Counted from the stretch's first letter, positions 8,880 through 18,910 are shown. The stretch is 48,855 bases of DNA from Sphingobacteriales bacterium (GCA_027484425.1 JAIXSZ010000011.1:1-48855), one strand, 5' to 3'. Notes: generated by a model not told the origin, from the sequence alone. Translations and numbers: made by a program.

Positions 8880-11435
8880 TTAATCCAGCATTTGCAGGAA
8901 ACCTTCTAGCTCGGCATCGGTCTTGAAGTAGACCTCGCGGGGCTTGCTGCCTACGGCGGGGCCCACTATGCCGGCTGCCTCGAGCTGGTCCATGATGCGG
9001 CCGGCTCTGTTGTAGCCGAGGTTGAGCCTTCGTTGGAGGTTGGAGGTGGAGCCAGACTGCATTTGCACTACTAGGCGGGCACAGTCTTCGAACAGCTTGT
9101 CTCTGTTAGACAGGTCTACTTCTTTAGCACCCTCGCCATCTTCGCCTTCGTACTCGGGCAGCTCAAAGGCTGATGCATAGCCTCGCTGCTCGCCTATAAA
9201 GTTGACGATGTCTTCTACCTCGGGGGTATCGACAAAGGCGCACTGGAGCCGTAGCAACTCGCTGCCATAGGACACGAGCATGTCGCCCCTACCTATGAGC
9301 TGCTCTGCACCACCTATGTCTAAGATGGTGCGAGAATCGACCTTGGCGGATACCTTGAAGGCTATACGACCGGGGAAGTTGGCCTTGATGGTACCGGTAA
9401 TGACATTGACAGACGGACGCTGGGTGGCTATGATGAGGTGTATGCCTATGGCGCGGGCTAGCTGTGCCAAGCGGGCTATGGGCATTTCTACCTCTTTGCC
9501 GGCGGTCATGATGAGGTCGGCAAACTCGTCTATGACCAGCACTATGAAGGGCAGGTACTTGTGGCCGCGCTCGGGGTTGAGCCGGCGGCTTATAAACTTC
9601 TCGTTGTACTCTTTGATGTTTCTGGCACCGGCTTCTTTGAGTAGTTCATAGCGGTTGTCCATCTCTATACAGAGGGCATTGAGGGTGTTTATCACCTTCT
9701 TGGTATCGGTAATGATGGCTTCTTCTTCGTTGGGCAGCTTTGCTAAAAAGTGCTTTTCGATGGTGCGGTATATGGAAAGTTCTACCTTCTTAGGGTCGAC
9801 CATCACAAACTTGAGCTGCGAGGGGTGTTTTTTGTAGAGCAGCGACACCAGTATGGCATTTATCCCTACGGACTTACCCTGCCCAGTAGCACCCGCCATG
9901 AGCAAATGGGGCATGGTGGCGAGGTCTACTATGTAGTTTTCATTGTCTATCTTTTTGCCGAGTGCTATGGGCAGGCTCATTTTGTTGTTGACAAACTTCT
10001 CGCTAGATATGAGTGTGCGCATAGACACTATCTGCTTGTTGGCATTGGGCACCTCTATACCTATGGTGCCTCGGCCGGGAATAGGTGCTATGATGCGTAT
10101 GCCTAGTGCTGCGAGATTGAGCGCGATATCGTCCTCGAGATTGCGAATCTTGGATATTCTTACCCCCTCGGCAGGGACGATCTCATAGAGGGTAACAGTG
10201 GGACCCACAGTAGCACTGATACGCTGTATCTCTATGCCAAAGCTGCGGAGGGTTTGGATGATTTGGTTTTTGTTCTTTTCCAGTTCTTCTTTGTCGAGCG
10301 ATATGGTTTCGGTGGCACGGTCTATGAGGAGGTCGAGCGTGGGAAACCTGTAATCGGGCAGGTCGAGCTCGGGTGCATAGGGCTCGTTGCTAGCTATGGA
10401 TATGTGTGCGCCATGTTGTATGGCTGGTTTTTCTTCCTGTTGTATGACCTCGAACGAGAACTCGGGCTCTGTGGTGACTTTAGTTTTCACTGCTGCGAGT
10501 GCGGCTGCTTCTTTTTCCTCCAGAAACTTCTGGTATTCCAGTTGTTCTTCGGTTAATTCCTCTTCTTCGTCGTCGTCAAATCTTTCCTCCTCATCCAGCG
10601 TTTCATCTTCCCTTATGGTCAGTTCCCATTTACCTTCTTCTTCGGTATCCGTAGGCACAATGTCGGCGGCGGGCACTGCGGCAGGAGCTGGTTCTTCAGC
10701 CACTACTGCGGGTGCAGCGTTTTGCTCTGCGGTAGCTTCTTGTGGCTCATTAAATACAGGCTCTACTGCCAGTGACTGTGCTACATTGCGGGCACGCAAA
10801 CGCATCTTATCTATAAACGGACGGATATCGAGCGCAAAGATCACAAACACAAAAAACAAGACAGTAGATAGCAGCACCATGCCTGTGCCCATAGAGCCCA
10901 GAAAACCATTGAGGTAGCTGATGGCACCAGTGCCCAGCCTGCCACCCAGCGGAAAAGAACTAAGGGGAAACAAATAAGTAAGGATAGGCGCTACCAACAA
11001 AAGCAGTATGGACACCCAGCGCAGATAACGCAGCACAGGCAGCATTTTGTTGCCATACACCACATGCAGCCCTATGCCACCAATGGCTAGCCCAATAACT
11101 AGTGATGCAATACCTGCACCATTGTAAACCAATATGTGTGACAATGCGGCACCAAAACGACCGCCCCAGTTGGCCACTGGGTCGCTATCGCGGTCGAACA
11201 CAAAAGACCACATGCCCTTGCTATTCAGAAACTTATCCTGATCGGCAGTCCAACTGAAATAGTAACTAATGATGGAAAAGCAGGTGAACACACCGGCCAG
11301 CAGTAAAAATATACCTATACCCAGTCTTATCTGCCGCTTGCGCTCTATAGCAGCAAGTGCTACCTCCTCGGGCTTTGGGGGCTTGGGCGGTGGGGGCGGT
11401 GGTGGTGCTTTTTTATTTTTAGTACTAGTAGCCAT
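8880..11435 (-). CDS. ftsK: DNA translocase FtsK/SpoIIIE
   Basis: This 851-residue protein is a hexameric ATP-driven DNA pump that clears and aligns chromosome ends at the division septum. After a Lys/Pro-rich start (a run of seven prolines) come four hydrophobic segments between residues about 37 and 203, then a long acidic and Ala/Pro-rich linker (about 220-340). The motor domain carries Walker A GATGQGKS near residue 517 and Walker B VLVIDEFAD near 633. A C-terminal winged-helix gamma domain (LQRRLNLGYNRAGRIMDQLE) would read polar DNA motifs. The ATG giving MATSTKNKK is preferred. A start nine codons upstream adds a non-conserved tail. It is divergent from the AI-2E family gene. The length is typical for Bacteroidota FtsK. 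Confidence 0.96.
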   Translation of the reverse strand: MATSTKNKKAPPPPPPPKPPKPEEVALAAIERKRQIRLGIGIFLLLAGVFTCFSIISYYFSWTADQDKFLNSKGMWSFVFDRDSDPVANWGGRFGAALSHILVYNGAGIASLVIGLAIGGIGLHVVYGNKMLPVLRYLRWVSILLLLVAPILTYLFPLSSFPLGGRLGTGAISYLNGFLGSMGTGMVLLSTVLFFVFVIFALDIRPFIDKMRLRARNVAQSLAVEPVFNEPQEATAEQNAAPAVVAEEPAPAAVPAADIVPTDTEEEGKWELTIREDETLDEEERFDDDEEEELTEEQLEYQKFLEEKEAAALAAVKTKVTTEPEFSFEVIQQEEKPAIQHGAHISIASNEPYAPELDLPDYRFPTLDLLIDRATETISLDKEELEKNKNQIIQTLRSFGIEIQRISATVGPTVTLYEIVPAEGVRISKIRNLEDDIALNLAALGIRIIAPIPGRGTIGIEVPNANKQIVSMRTLISSEKFVNNKMSLPIALGKKIDNENYIVDLATMPHLLMAGATGQGKSVGINAILVSLLYKKHPSQLKFVMVDPKKVELSIYRTIEKHFLAKLPNEEEAIITDTKKVINTLNALCIEMDNRYELLKEAGARNIKEYNEKFISRRLNPERGHKYLPFIVLVIDEFADLIMTAGKEVEMPIARLAQLARAIGIHLIIATQRPSVNVITGTIKANFPGRIAFKVSAKVDSRTILDIGGAEQLIGRGDMLVSYGSELLRLQCAFVDTPEVEDIVNFIGEQRGYASAFELPEYEGEDGEGAKEVDLSNRDKLFEDCARLVVQMQSGSTSNLQRRLNLGYNRAGRIMDQLEAAGIVGPAVGSKPREVYFKTDAELEGFLQMLD

Positions 11436-11627
11436 TGGTGGGATGATGCTGTAAAAATACAATAATACCGACTGAATAAAAGTAAATGTGCAGACCGAAG
11501 TTAATTATTTTATGGCTATGTATTTTATGCCAGCCAGGTTATGAGTTTTAGGTGCATGGATTACAAAGTTTTTGTTTAGTGCTGTAATTCTTTTAGGTTT
11601 GGTGATAACTGACAATACGCATCTACC

Positions 11628-12719
11628 ATGAATACCATCAAACTACCGTTTTATGCCAGGGTGGCATTAGTGCTGTTTTCTATAGTGCTTATTTTTCTTA
11701 TACTGAGTGCGGCTGCCAACATCTTCATACCATTGATGTTTGCACTGCTGATAGCGATTTTGCTGTTGCCACTCAATAATTTTCTGGAGCGGAAGATGCG
11801 ACTGGGGAAAACAATAGCACCATTGCTGAGTGTTAGTTTTTTCATATCGATACTTTCCGGTTTTTTCTATTTTTTGACCTTACAAATTGTTCATTTTTCT
11901 GACGATATACCCGCTCTTAAGAGCAGATTTCTGACTATCTATGGGGATATTCAGCTGTGGTTATCGTCTAGGATGCACATCACATCGCGTCAGCAAACAG
12001 AGCTGATAGAAAAATCGGCCAATAAGCTGATAGAATCGGCTGGACAGTCGCTGAGCAATGTGCTGGCTTCAATATCTGGCATGGTGTTTCTTTTGGTGTT
12101 TGTATTTATATTCTCCTTCTTTATACTGCATTATAGACACTTGCTGCTTCGTTTTATGCTCAATCTGTTTAGTGAGCACAATAGGAGCCAGGTAAGAGAA
12201 GTAGCCTCAGAAACCAAGTACATGATCAACGCGTACATATCGGGGCTGGTGATAGAGATGTTGATGATAGGACTGGTATCGTGCTCGCTATTGCTGATAA
12301 TGGATGTGCGCTACGCTATGCTGCTGGGTGCTATGATAGCCTTGCTCAATGTAATACCGTATTTGGGCTTCTATAGTGCGATGGTGTTGGCGTTTGTGGT
12401 AACGTTTGCTAATAGTGGCATCAATTTGGCACTTCAAGCCAGCACTGCACTGTTCATAGTGCATCTGATAGATTCCAATGTTCTCTTTCCACGTATTATA
12501 GGTAGTAGAGTAAAGATGAATCCATTCATAACCATACTGGCGGTGATAGTGGGAGAATACCTATGGGGTGTGCCGGGTATGTTTTTGTTTATACCTATAG
12601 CGGGCATCATAAAACTGATATGTGAGCGTGTAGATGGACTGCAAGCGTGGGGTATACTAATGGGCGTGGAAGACAAAACAGTAAAAGATAAACCTGCATC
12701 CACTAGCGATAATGCATAA
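11628..12719 (+). CDS. AI-2E family transporter (PerM/YdiK-like permease)
   Basis: This 363-residue integral membrane protein has two N-terminal hydrophobic helices (residues about 10-45), another pair near 60-85, a polar central section (about 90-145), and a hydrophobic C-terminal half with the family-typical string LLNVIPYLGFYSAMV, followed by NPFITILAVIVGEYLWGVPGMFLFIPIAGI. The family includes the AI-2 exporter TqsA and Na+/H+ antiporter-like members, so the substrate cannot be read from sequence. It starts 192 bases from ftsK on the opposite strand and ends at a strong terminator shared with the convergent adhesin gene, so it is probably transcribed alone. Confidence 0.9.
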   Translation: MNTIKLPFYARVALVLFSIVLIFLILSAAANIFIPLMFALLIAILLLPLNNFLERKMRLGKTIAPLLSVSFFISILSGFFYFLTLQIVHFSDDIPALKSRFLTIYGDIQLWLSSRMHITSRQQTELIEKSANKLIESAGQSLSNVLASISGMVFLLVFVFIFSFFILHYRHLLLRFMLNLFSEHNRSQVREVASETKYMINAYISGLVIEMLMIGLVSCSLLLIMDVRYAMLLGAMIALLNVIPYLGFYSAMVLAFVVTFANSGINLALQASTALFIVHLIDSNVLFPRIIGSRVKMNPFITILAVIVGEYLWGVPGMFLFIPIAGIIKLICERVDGLQAWGILMGVEDKTVKDKPASTSDNA

Positions 12720-12741
12720 CCTTACAGTACTTAACAGACCT

Positions 12742-12784
12742 AAAAAGCAACACCCCGACAACTATTGCCGAGGTGTTGCTTTTT
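12742..12784. terminator. Bidirectional terminator between convergent genes
   Basis: A perfect 13-bp stem (AAAAAGCAACACC with GGTGTTGCTTTTT) has a 17-base loop and an A run on one side and a T run on the other, so it can act on both strands. It lies between the 3' ends of the AI-2E family gene and the 1,402-residue secreted protein. Confidence 0.85.
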
Positions 12785-12798
12785 AGTATCGGTATTAA

Positions 12799-15700
12799 TT
12801 AGTTCATTTTAGAAAACCTATCTGTTTTCAGTAGTGTTTTGTGCTCGTCATATATCATAAGCATATACACACCATTTGCCAGTTCGGTCACATTGATGTT
12901 GTTGGTTGCTTGGTTAGCGATCACTACTCTGCCATCTATAGCAAGTACTGTTACACTCACCTTGACAGGAGCATCGATATGCAATACTGATGATGCAGGA
13001 TTAGGGTATACAGTGATATTCATATTGGCAGCAGTAGTGGTGATGCCAGTGGGTAATACTGTGTATACATCTGAAGTATCAGTGCAACCATTCACGTCAG
13101 TAACCACCACTGTGTAATCGCCAGGAGCTGGTGAAGTGTAAAGACCAGATGTAGCACCTGTTATAGCAGTACCATTCATGAACCACTGATAACCAGAGAA
13201 GCTACCTGTGTAGAGATAATTGCCGGTAGTGTTGTAAGTAATAACAGCTACTGGCTGCGCCAATACTGTTTTGGCAGGCAGTGCTGCGCTACAAGTGCCA
13301 TTGTCTATGGTCAAAACATATACGCCCGGAGTAGTAGCTGTGTAGCTACCATCGGTAGCTCCTGCAATGTCTACACCACCTACTGACCACTGGTAAGTAA
13401 TACCAGTAGCGGCAGATGACACTAGATTAGCAGAAGCAACACCACACAATGTAACAGAAGGACCTGCAGGAAGCACAGTAACAGATGGCATAGCATTGCC
13501 CACTGTGATGTTGTGAGTAGTGAAGTCGGTGCAACCAAATGTGCTTGTTACAGTGTACGTGATTACTGCTGAACCAGTATTGACACCAGTAACTACACCT
13601 GTAGCGGAAACAGCTGCTACAGAAGCATTGCTGCTACTCCATACACCACCTGTAGGAGTGCTGGAAAGATTGATGGTGAGCCCACGACATACTGTAGCAG
13701 GGCCAGCTATAGTACTGATAACAGGTAGCGGATACACATTGACAGTTCTGGTAACCGAAGCAGCACAACCAGGATACACAGACACCGTATAAGTAACAGT
13801 AGCAGTGCCAACGCTTACACCGTCAGTAACACCCGTAGTGGCATTTATAGCAGCTATTGTGGCATCGCTGCTTGTCCATGCGCCACCTGCAGTAGCGTTA
13901 GAGTAGGTAACCGTGTTGCCTATACACACACCAGCTGGACCAGCAATAGCGCCTAGTACTGGCAATGCAGTAACAGTATCGGACATAGTAGCATAGGCTG
14001 TACAACCGAAAGCATTAGTAACACCATAACTGATAGTAGTGATACCACCTGCTACACCCGTTACTAAGCCAGTAGTAGAGCCGATGGTAGCTACAGCAGT
14101 GTTGGCACTGGTCCATACACCGCCAGCGGTAGCATTAGAAAGGGTAGTTGTTGTGCCAGCGCAGATGTTGGTTACACCAGTGATAGGAGCAACAACTGGT
14201 AAAGGATTAACAGTTACAGTCATAGAAGCACCACAACCCGTAGGTAATGTGTATACGATATCTGTTACGCCTGCCAATATGCCAGTTACGACGCCTGTAG
14301 AAGCTGCAACAGTAGCTATTGTTACATCTAGACTAGACCATGTACCACCAGCGGTAGCGTTTGATAACGTTGTAGTACTACCTTCACAAACTACGGCAGT
14401 ACCAGTAATAGCGCTAGGGAGAGGACTGATAGTCACCACAGCACTATCGTTCATAGGTGTAAGGCAAGCTGTAGAACCATTGGAAGCCAATACGGTGTAC
14501 GTACCTGCAGCGGTCTGCAAACCAAAATCTACACCTAAACCAGTGCCAGGTACAGCTGCACCTACTGGAGTAGCACCATTGTATAGCTGATAGTTAATTC
14601 CGATTTCAGAGTTATCGAGCCCTACTGATACTCCTGTCCCACCCACACAATAGCTACCACCACCTGTTACATTATAAACAGTTGGCAATGGATTGGCTAC
14701 TAGAAATGCGGTATCGGCCATACCAGAAGTACAAAGCGTGATATTATTAGTGGCAACTACATTGTATGCTCCTGGCGTCGCGAACAAACCAAAATCGAGC
14801 GGTGCGCCAGTGCCAGCTACAGGTGTGCCTATAGGTGTAGCACTTTCGAATAACTGATAACTAATACCAGTGTCTGAGCCGCTTAAACCGACATGCGATC
14901 CTGTATCTCCCACACAAAATGCTACGCCACCTGTTACGTTGTATTGTGTAGGTAGCGGATTCTCAATAAGTATGGCTGTGCCATTCATATTGGCTGAGCA
15001 GATAGTACTAGCATCGCCAGCCACTACCGAATAGGTACCAGCCACATTGTACAGCCCAAAATCGAGCGCTATACCAGTACCTGCCAAAGGTGCACCTATT
15101 GCCACAGCACCATTGTACAACTGATAATCCACCCCTAAGTCAGAACCAGAAAGCCCTACATTCACACCAGCGTCGCCAGCGCAGAAAGAGCCACCACCTG
15201 TTACATCATACACGTTTGGTAAAGGATTTACGTTAATCGTTAATCCACCTACTGTGGTACAGCCAGCGGCAGCGGTAGTAACACTGTATATGTTCACACC
15301 AGCCAAAGCAGGCGTGATAGTTATTGTGTCGCAAGTGCTGCAAGAAAGACCGGTAGCGCCAGAAACGCCTACCCAAGCATAAGTAAGATCGGGTACCGCA
15401 TTAACTTTGATGTTGTCTATTGCCCAAAACCAACCCCAAGCAGAATAATAATTCCAGCGAAGACGTACATCAGACTGACCTATAGTAGCTGCAGGTAAGT
15501 CTACAGTAAAGTTGGGGGTGGTAGATAACCAGTTAAGCACACCCGCAAATACTGTCGCCTGATTGAACACTGGTACCCATGTAGTGCCACCATCAATAGA
15601 GTAGTCGACGCCTACAGTAGTATCTTGGGCAAACTGAAGATAATACTGATTGAAAGATACTCTGGCAGACTGATAACCAGCCAAAGAAAAAGAAGGTGAT

Positions 15701-17007
15701 GTAAAAAGAGTATTGGTTGGGATGGTAGAAGAGCCTGTAGCATCAGGTGCAGCTTCCATATAAGGTGTACCATCACCCGCTACGGCATTATTGTATCCGG
15801 GTGGATTGCGAATTTGAAAGAAACTGTTAGTAACACCTGCCAGGTTAGTGATAGACCAACCACCTAAACCGCTGTTGAAGTCTTGATGCAATACTTCTAC
15901 TTCGGCAGCAGTGGCACTTACGGTAAATGTAGCACTATCGCCCAAGCAAAGTGTAGAAGTGGTAGTAGGCGTAATGGTTAGTGCAGAAGGCTGTAAATAT
16001 ATGGTAGCAGTAGCACTACCTTGGGCACCCCAGCAACCAGCTGCTGAGCGCGCTCTGAAATAATAAGTATTGGTGCCGGGTGTAGTAATAAACTGTGACG
16101 TAGATGGTGTAGCAGTAGATGTACCGTTAAACTGAACACCTTGGTAATAGATGGTACCTGCACCAGTGATACTGGCATTCAATGTAGTATTGTTACAAAA
16201 ACTACCTCCACCTGTTACAGTAACTGCATTTGGAACTGCATTAACCGTCATAGTGGTAAGTGCTGATGTAGCAGATGTTGGTGCCACACAACCAGTAGCA
16301 GTCATCACTACACGCACCGTATTGCCGTTAGCAAGGGTAGCATTAGTATAGGTAGCATTGGTTGCACCAGCTACTGGCGCACCATTCAGTTGCCATTGGT
16401 AGGTAGGTGTTCCCCCATTAGTAGGTGTGGCGGTAAAAGTGACGCTAGTACCTGCACATATAGCACCAGCTGGGTTGGCACTCACAGCCACAGATGGTAC
16501 CAAAGAAGGTGTAAGCGATAGGTTGCCAAAATTTGTGCCGGCATTTACACCATTAAAGCCAGTAAAAGCTGAGGCTCTAATAGTACCTGCTGCTGAGGCT
16601 GATGAGTTGGCCTCTACCTGCAGACCAGAAATGGTAAAGGCATCGAGCAGTGTAGTACCTGTTATACCTAGATTGATGGTCAACTGAGTAGTAGTAAAAC
16701 CGGCATTATTTATAAACACTGCATTTCTACCAGGAGTGAATGCTAATGTGGGAGCAGCAGCTGTGTTGAACTGCCAACCAGCAGGGGCACTGATAGTTAA
16801 TGTTAAGAAACCAAAAGCAAAATCAGTATTCAGACCTTCAGTTACCGTTATTACCCCTAGAGAAGTAAACGCGGGAGTGCTACCACCCAGTGCAAGATTG
16901 GCACAAATATTAGTGCCACCAGTAGCTGGCGTAACAGTGATTGCTGCATTAGCCTTCATAACCTGAAAACCAGCAAACCATACGAGAAAAAGTAATACTC
17001 TCTTCAT
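12799..17007 (-). CDS. Secreted multi-repeat Ig-like protein with T9SS type A sorting domain
   Basis: The protein has 1,402 residues from the ATG giving MKRVLLFLVW. An in-frame extension of 18 codons upstream lacks signal features. A signal peptide ends near residue 21 (KANA). After an N-terminal beta-rich region and Ig-like repeats there is a jelly-roll-like module at about 369-532 with MAM-like features (DFNSGLGGW, VDYSIDGGTTWVPVF, WFWAIDNIKV). Three similar 80-90-residue repeats follow (about 594-856, each with NVTGG and YQLYNGA-type strings). Then come Big_2-like repeats resembling those of the giant gene at the left edge, then PKD/Ig-like units. Residues about 1327-1401 form a T9SS C-terminal domain (ITVYPNPASSVLHI, ELANGVYMLMI). 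It is therefore exported by the type IX system and probably anchored or released at the surface. Its ligand is unknown. Confidence 0.93.
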   Translation of the reverse strand: MKRVLLFLVWFAGFQVMKANAAITVTPATGGTNICANLALGGSTPAFTSLGVITVTEGLNTDFAFGFLTLTISAPAGWQFNTAAAPTLAFTPGRNAVFINNAGFTTTQLTINLGITGTTLLDAFTISGLQVEANSSASAAGTIRASAFTGFNGVNAGTNFGNLSLTPSLVPSVAVSANPAGAICAGTSVTFTATPTNGGTPTYQWQLNGAPVAGATNATYTNATLANGNTVRVVMTATGCVAPTSATSALTTMTVNAVPNAVTVTGGGSFCNNTTLNASITGAGTIYYQGVQFNGTSTATPSTSQFITTPGTNTYYFRARSAAGCWGAQGSATATIYLQPSALTITPTTTSTLCLGDSATFTVSATAAEVEVLHQDFNSGLGGWSITNLAGVTNSFFQIRNPPGYNNAVAGDGTPYMEAAPDATGSSTIPTNTLFTSPSFSLAGYQSARVSFNQYYLQFAQDTTVGVDYSIDGGTTWVPVFNQATVFAGVLNWLSTTPNFTVDLPAATIGQSDVRLRWNYYSAWGWFWAIDNIKVNAVPDLTYAWVGVSGATGLSCSTCDTITITPALAGVNIYSVTTAAAGCTTVGGLTINVNPLPNVYDVTGGGSFCAGDAGVNVGLSGSDLGVDYQLYNGAVAIGAPLAGTGIALDFGLYNVAGTYSVVAGDASTICSANMNGTAILIENPLPTQYNVTGGVAFCVGDTGSHVGLSGSDTGISYQLFESATPIGTPVAGTGAPLDFGLFATPGAYNVVATNNITLCTSGMADTAFLVANPLPTVYNVTGGGSYCVGGTGVSVGLDNSEIGINYQLYNGATPVGAAVPGTGLGVDFGLQTAAGTYTVLASNGSTACLTPMNDSAVVTISPLPSAITGTAVVCEGSTTTLSNATAGGTWSSLDVTIATVAASTGVVTGILAGVTDIVYTLPTGCGASMTVTVNPLPVVAPITGVTNICAGTTTTLSNATAGGVWTSANTAVATIGSTTGLVTGVAGGITTISYGVTNAFGCTAYATMSDTVTALPVLGAIAGPAGVCIGNTVTYSNATAGGAWTSSDATIAAINATTGVTDGVSVGTATVTYTVSVYPGCAASVTRTVNVYPLPVISTIAGPATVCRGLTINLSSTPTGGVWSSSNASVAAVSATGVVTGVNTGSAVITYTVTSTFGCTDFTTHNITVGNAMPSVTVLPAGPSVTLCGVASANLVSSAATGITYQWSVGGVDIAGATDGSYTATTPGVYVLTIDNGTCSAALPAKTVLAQPVAVITYNTTGNYLYTGSFSGYQWFMNGTAITGATSGLYTSPAPGDYTVVVTDVNGCTDTSDVYTVLPTGITTTAANMNITVYPNPASSVLHIDAPVKVSVTVLAIDGRVVIANQATNNINVTELANGVYMLMIYDEHKTLLKTDRFSKMN

Positions 17008-17107
17008 TAATCTTTGTTTGAAGTATAAACAATGAACATCAAAATGTGTTAAAACGGGCAATTACAACTCGTTAACCAACCATTCTGACATTAAAATGAC
17101 ATTAAAG

Positions 17108-17143
17108 ATAAGACAGTTTGTGATTAATCACAAACTGTCTTAT
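17108..17143. terminator. Perfect 36-base palindrome, likely ppa terminator
   Basis: Two 18-base arms (ATAAGACAGTTTGTGATT and its exact complement) meet with no spacer. A run of seven A's follows on the plus strand (a T run before the palindrome on the minus strand), and CTTTAATG follows on the minus strand. It lies 50 bases beyond the ppa stop and 100 bases upstream of the secreted repeat gene. Terminator use is inferred. The lack of a spacer also suits a dimeric protein-binding site. Confidence 0.55.
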
Positions 17144-17193
17144 GAAAAAAATCAATTAATATACTGGAAATAACTACTGTATTAACTAGGGGT

Positions 17194-17736
17194 TTATTTG
17201 CTTTCCCCGAATTTTGTTTTGTAGTCATTGATGCTGTGTTGCAAAATTTTGCGGGCAAGACGTGCATTTTCAAAATCTTCCACTTTAACTTCTTTTTTCT
17301 CTAGTCTTTTATATTCCTCAAAGAAATGGCGCAGCTCTTCGATAAAGTGGGGAGATAATTCATTGATATCATTAAAGTGTGCTACGCTCATATCATTAGC
17401 ACAAACGGCTATAAGTTTATCATCAGCCTCACCTTGATCTAGCATTCGCATCACACCTATTATCTTAGCTTCTACCAAGCAAAGGGGTTGCATGTCTATC
17501 TGCGAGAGCACTAAAATATCCAGTGGGTCATTATCGTCGCAATAAGTACGTGGAATAAAGCCATAGTTGGCAGGGTAATAGACTGAAGAATACAATACCC
17601 TATCGAGTTTTAACAAACCTGTTTCTTTGTCCAACTCATATTTTGCCCTGGAGTTTCGGGGTATTTCTATGATTGCATTTACTGTATGGGGTACGTTGTC
17701 GCCGTAACTAACGTCGTGCCAGGGGTTAAAATTCAT
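17194..17736 (-). CDS. ppa: Soluble inorganic pyrophosphatase (family I)
   Basis: This cytosolic enzyme hydrolyses pyrophosphate to two phosphates, pulling biosynthetic reactions forward. The 180-residue protein starts at MNFNPWHDV. Codons further upstream would give a basic tail not found in the family. The family signature [20 protein letters not shown] contains the metal-binding acidic residues of the D-x-D-P-x-D motif. Upstream is the substrate-binding [11 protein letters not shown] segment, and DQGEADDK matches the GExDDK-type metal site. The length is usual for bacterial family I enzymes. It appears monocistronic, with a TAnnTTTG element about 30 bases before the start and a palindrome after the stop. 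Confidence 0.95.
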   Translation of the reverse strand: MNFNPWHDVSYGDNVPHTVNAIIEIPRNSRAKYELDKETGLLKLDRVLYSSVYYPANYGFIPRTYCDDNDPLDILVLSQIDMQPLCLVEAKIIGVMRMLDQGEADDKLIAVCANDMSVAHFNDINELSPHFIEELRHFFEEYKRLEKKEVKVEDFENARLARKILQHSINDYKTKFGESK

Positions 17737-17764
17737 GATTTTGTGCGTTTTTAAAAAATTTTTG

Positions 17765-17772
17765 CAAAAATA
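17765..17772 (-). promoter_or_regulatory. Candidate -7 element of ppa promoter
   Basis: On the minus strand TATTTTTG matches the Bacteroidota -7 consensus TAnnTTTG exactly and would give a leader of about 20 bases before the ppa ATG. No TTG lies at the usual distance upstream, so support is partial. Confidence 0.4.
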
Positions 17773-17957
17773 CAAAGGTTTTACCTCGAATCTACGTCTA
17801 TAAACCATACCTACCTATGATTTTTGTATTACCCCCAGTTATACCTACCCTATTCGATAATTCTACAATAATAATTGACCCTATTACGTTTATCAGAAAA
17901 ATGCGATTCCTAATAATCGGGGAATGTTATGATTAAGAAAATATTTTTTACTCAAAA

Positions 17958-17987
17958 TTGTTTTTTTGAGTGGTACGTATATCTTTG
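17958..17987 (+). promoter_or_regulatory. Bacteroidota-type promoter for exbB operon
   Basis: TTG, a 19-base spacer, then TATCTTTG match the primary sigma consensus of Bacteroidota (TTG-N17-23-TAnnTTTG). The start site would lie near 17993, leaving a leader of about 60 bases, AC- and A-rich, before the exbB ATG. This is the best promoter match in the window. The rest of the 317-base gap between ppa and exbB holds only the ppa promoter candidate and AT-rich sequence. Confidence 0.7.
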
Positions 17988-18053
17988 CAAGCATACTATT
18001 ATCAACAATTAACCAGCAAACTTTAAGCAAACAAAAAAAACAAAAACAAAATT

Positions 18054-18899
18054 ATGGCAGACGTAAAAACAGCCGCAGCTAAACCAGCAAGTGCTAATGG
18101 AAGTGCAGGAAAACCAAGAAATTCTAACAATTTTTGGATTAACGCTCTAGTAGTAGCAGGCTGTATAACAGCAGGTGAGCTTATTTGGAAATTTGTGTTG
18201 GGTGCAGAAAGTAACTTCCTTGATGGCGCAACAAGGCACAAACCTGCTAATATAGCTGGTACGATGTATCAAGGTGGTTTTGTGGTACCGATACTTATGG
18301 CAACCTTTCTTACTCTTATTTGTTTTATAGTAGAGCGTGCACTTACTATTATCAAAGCTAAAGGTAAAATAGATGGTGGTGAGTTTGTGCGTAAAGTACA
18401 GTACCACCTTGCTAACAAAAATGTAGACGCAGCAATAGCTGAGTGCGACAAACAAGCAGGATCTGTGGGTAACGTAATGCGTGCAGGACTGGTGAGCTAC
18501 AAAGAAATGACTACCAATCATGACCTGGATACAGATCAGAAAATAGCAGGTATACAGAAAGAAATAGAAGAAGCTACTGCACTGGAATTGCCAATGCTGG
18601 AGAAAAATCTAGTATTCCTTTCTACTATCGCTTCAGCAGCTACCCTTTTGGGTCTGTTTGGTACGGTATTGGGTATGATTCGTTCGTTTGCGGCTATGTC
18701 ATCTGCAGGTGCTCCTGATGCTGCTGCTCTTGCGGCTGGTATCTCTGAGGCACTTATCAATACCGCTCTAGGTATCGGTACCTCATTCTTCGCTATCATA
18801 TTCTACAACTTGTTTACCACTATTATAGATGGTATCACTTATTCTATAGATGAAAGCGGTTTCACTCTTACACAGAGCTACGCTTCTACACACAAGTAA
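18054..18899 (+). CDS. exbB: MotA/TolQ/ExbB proton channel family protein
   Basis: This inner-membrane subunit of the Ton motor forms, with ExbD, the proton channel that energises TonB-dependent outer-membrane import. The 281-residue protein has an Ala/Lys-rich N-terminus and hydrophobic segments at about 24-50, 74-97, 177-210 and 235-265. A cytoplasmic section (about 100-175) carries family-like text such as LEKNLVFLSTIASAATLLGL, followed by FGTVLGMIRSF and INTALGIGTSFFAI. It is the first gene of the cluster, behind a good promoter. It is separated from the first exbD by a terminator-like hairpin, which may set the higher ExbB dose. Confidence 0.95.
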   Translation: MADVKTAAAKPASANGSAGKPRNSNNFWINALVVAGCITAGELIWKFVLGAESNFLDGATRHKPANIAGTMYQGGFVVPILMATFLTLICFIVERALTIIKAKGKIDGGEFVRKVQYHLANKNVDAAIAECDKQAGSVGNVMRAGLVSYKEMTTNHDLDTDQKIAGIQKEIEEATALELPMLEKNLVFLSTIASAATLLGLFGTVLGMIRSFAAMSSAGAPDAAALAAGISEALINTALGIGTSFFAIIFYNLFTTIIDGITYSIDESGFTLTQSYASTHK

Positions 18900-18910
18900 T
18901 AGTACTTCCC

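Noticed and set aside
8672-8926. 84-codon plus-strand open frame next to ftsK
   Set aside because: It overlaps the ftsK 3' end and its product has no recognisable features; composition looks non-coding.
10387-10917. 176-codon Ser-rich plus-strand frame
   Set aside because: It is antisense to the FtsK acidic linker; Ser runs are mirrors of Glu/Asp codons.
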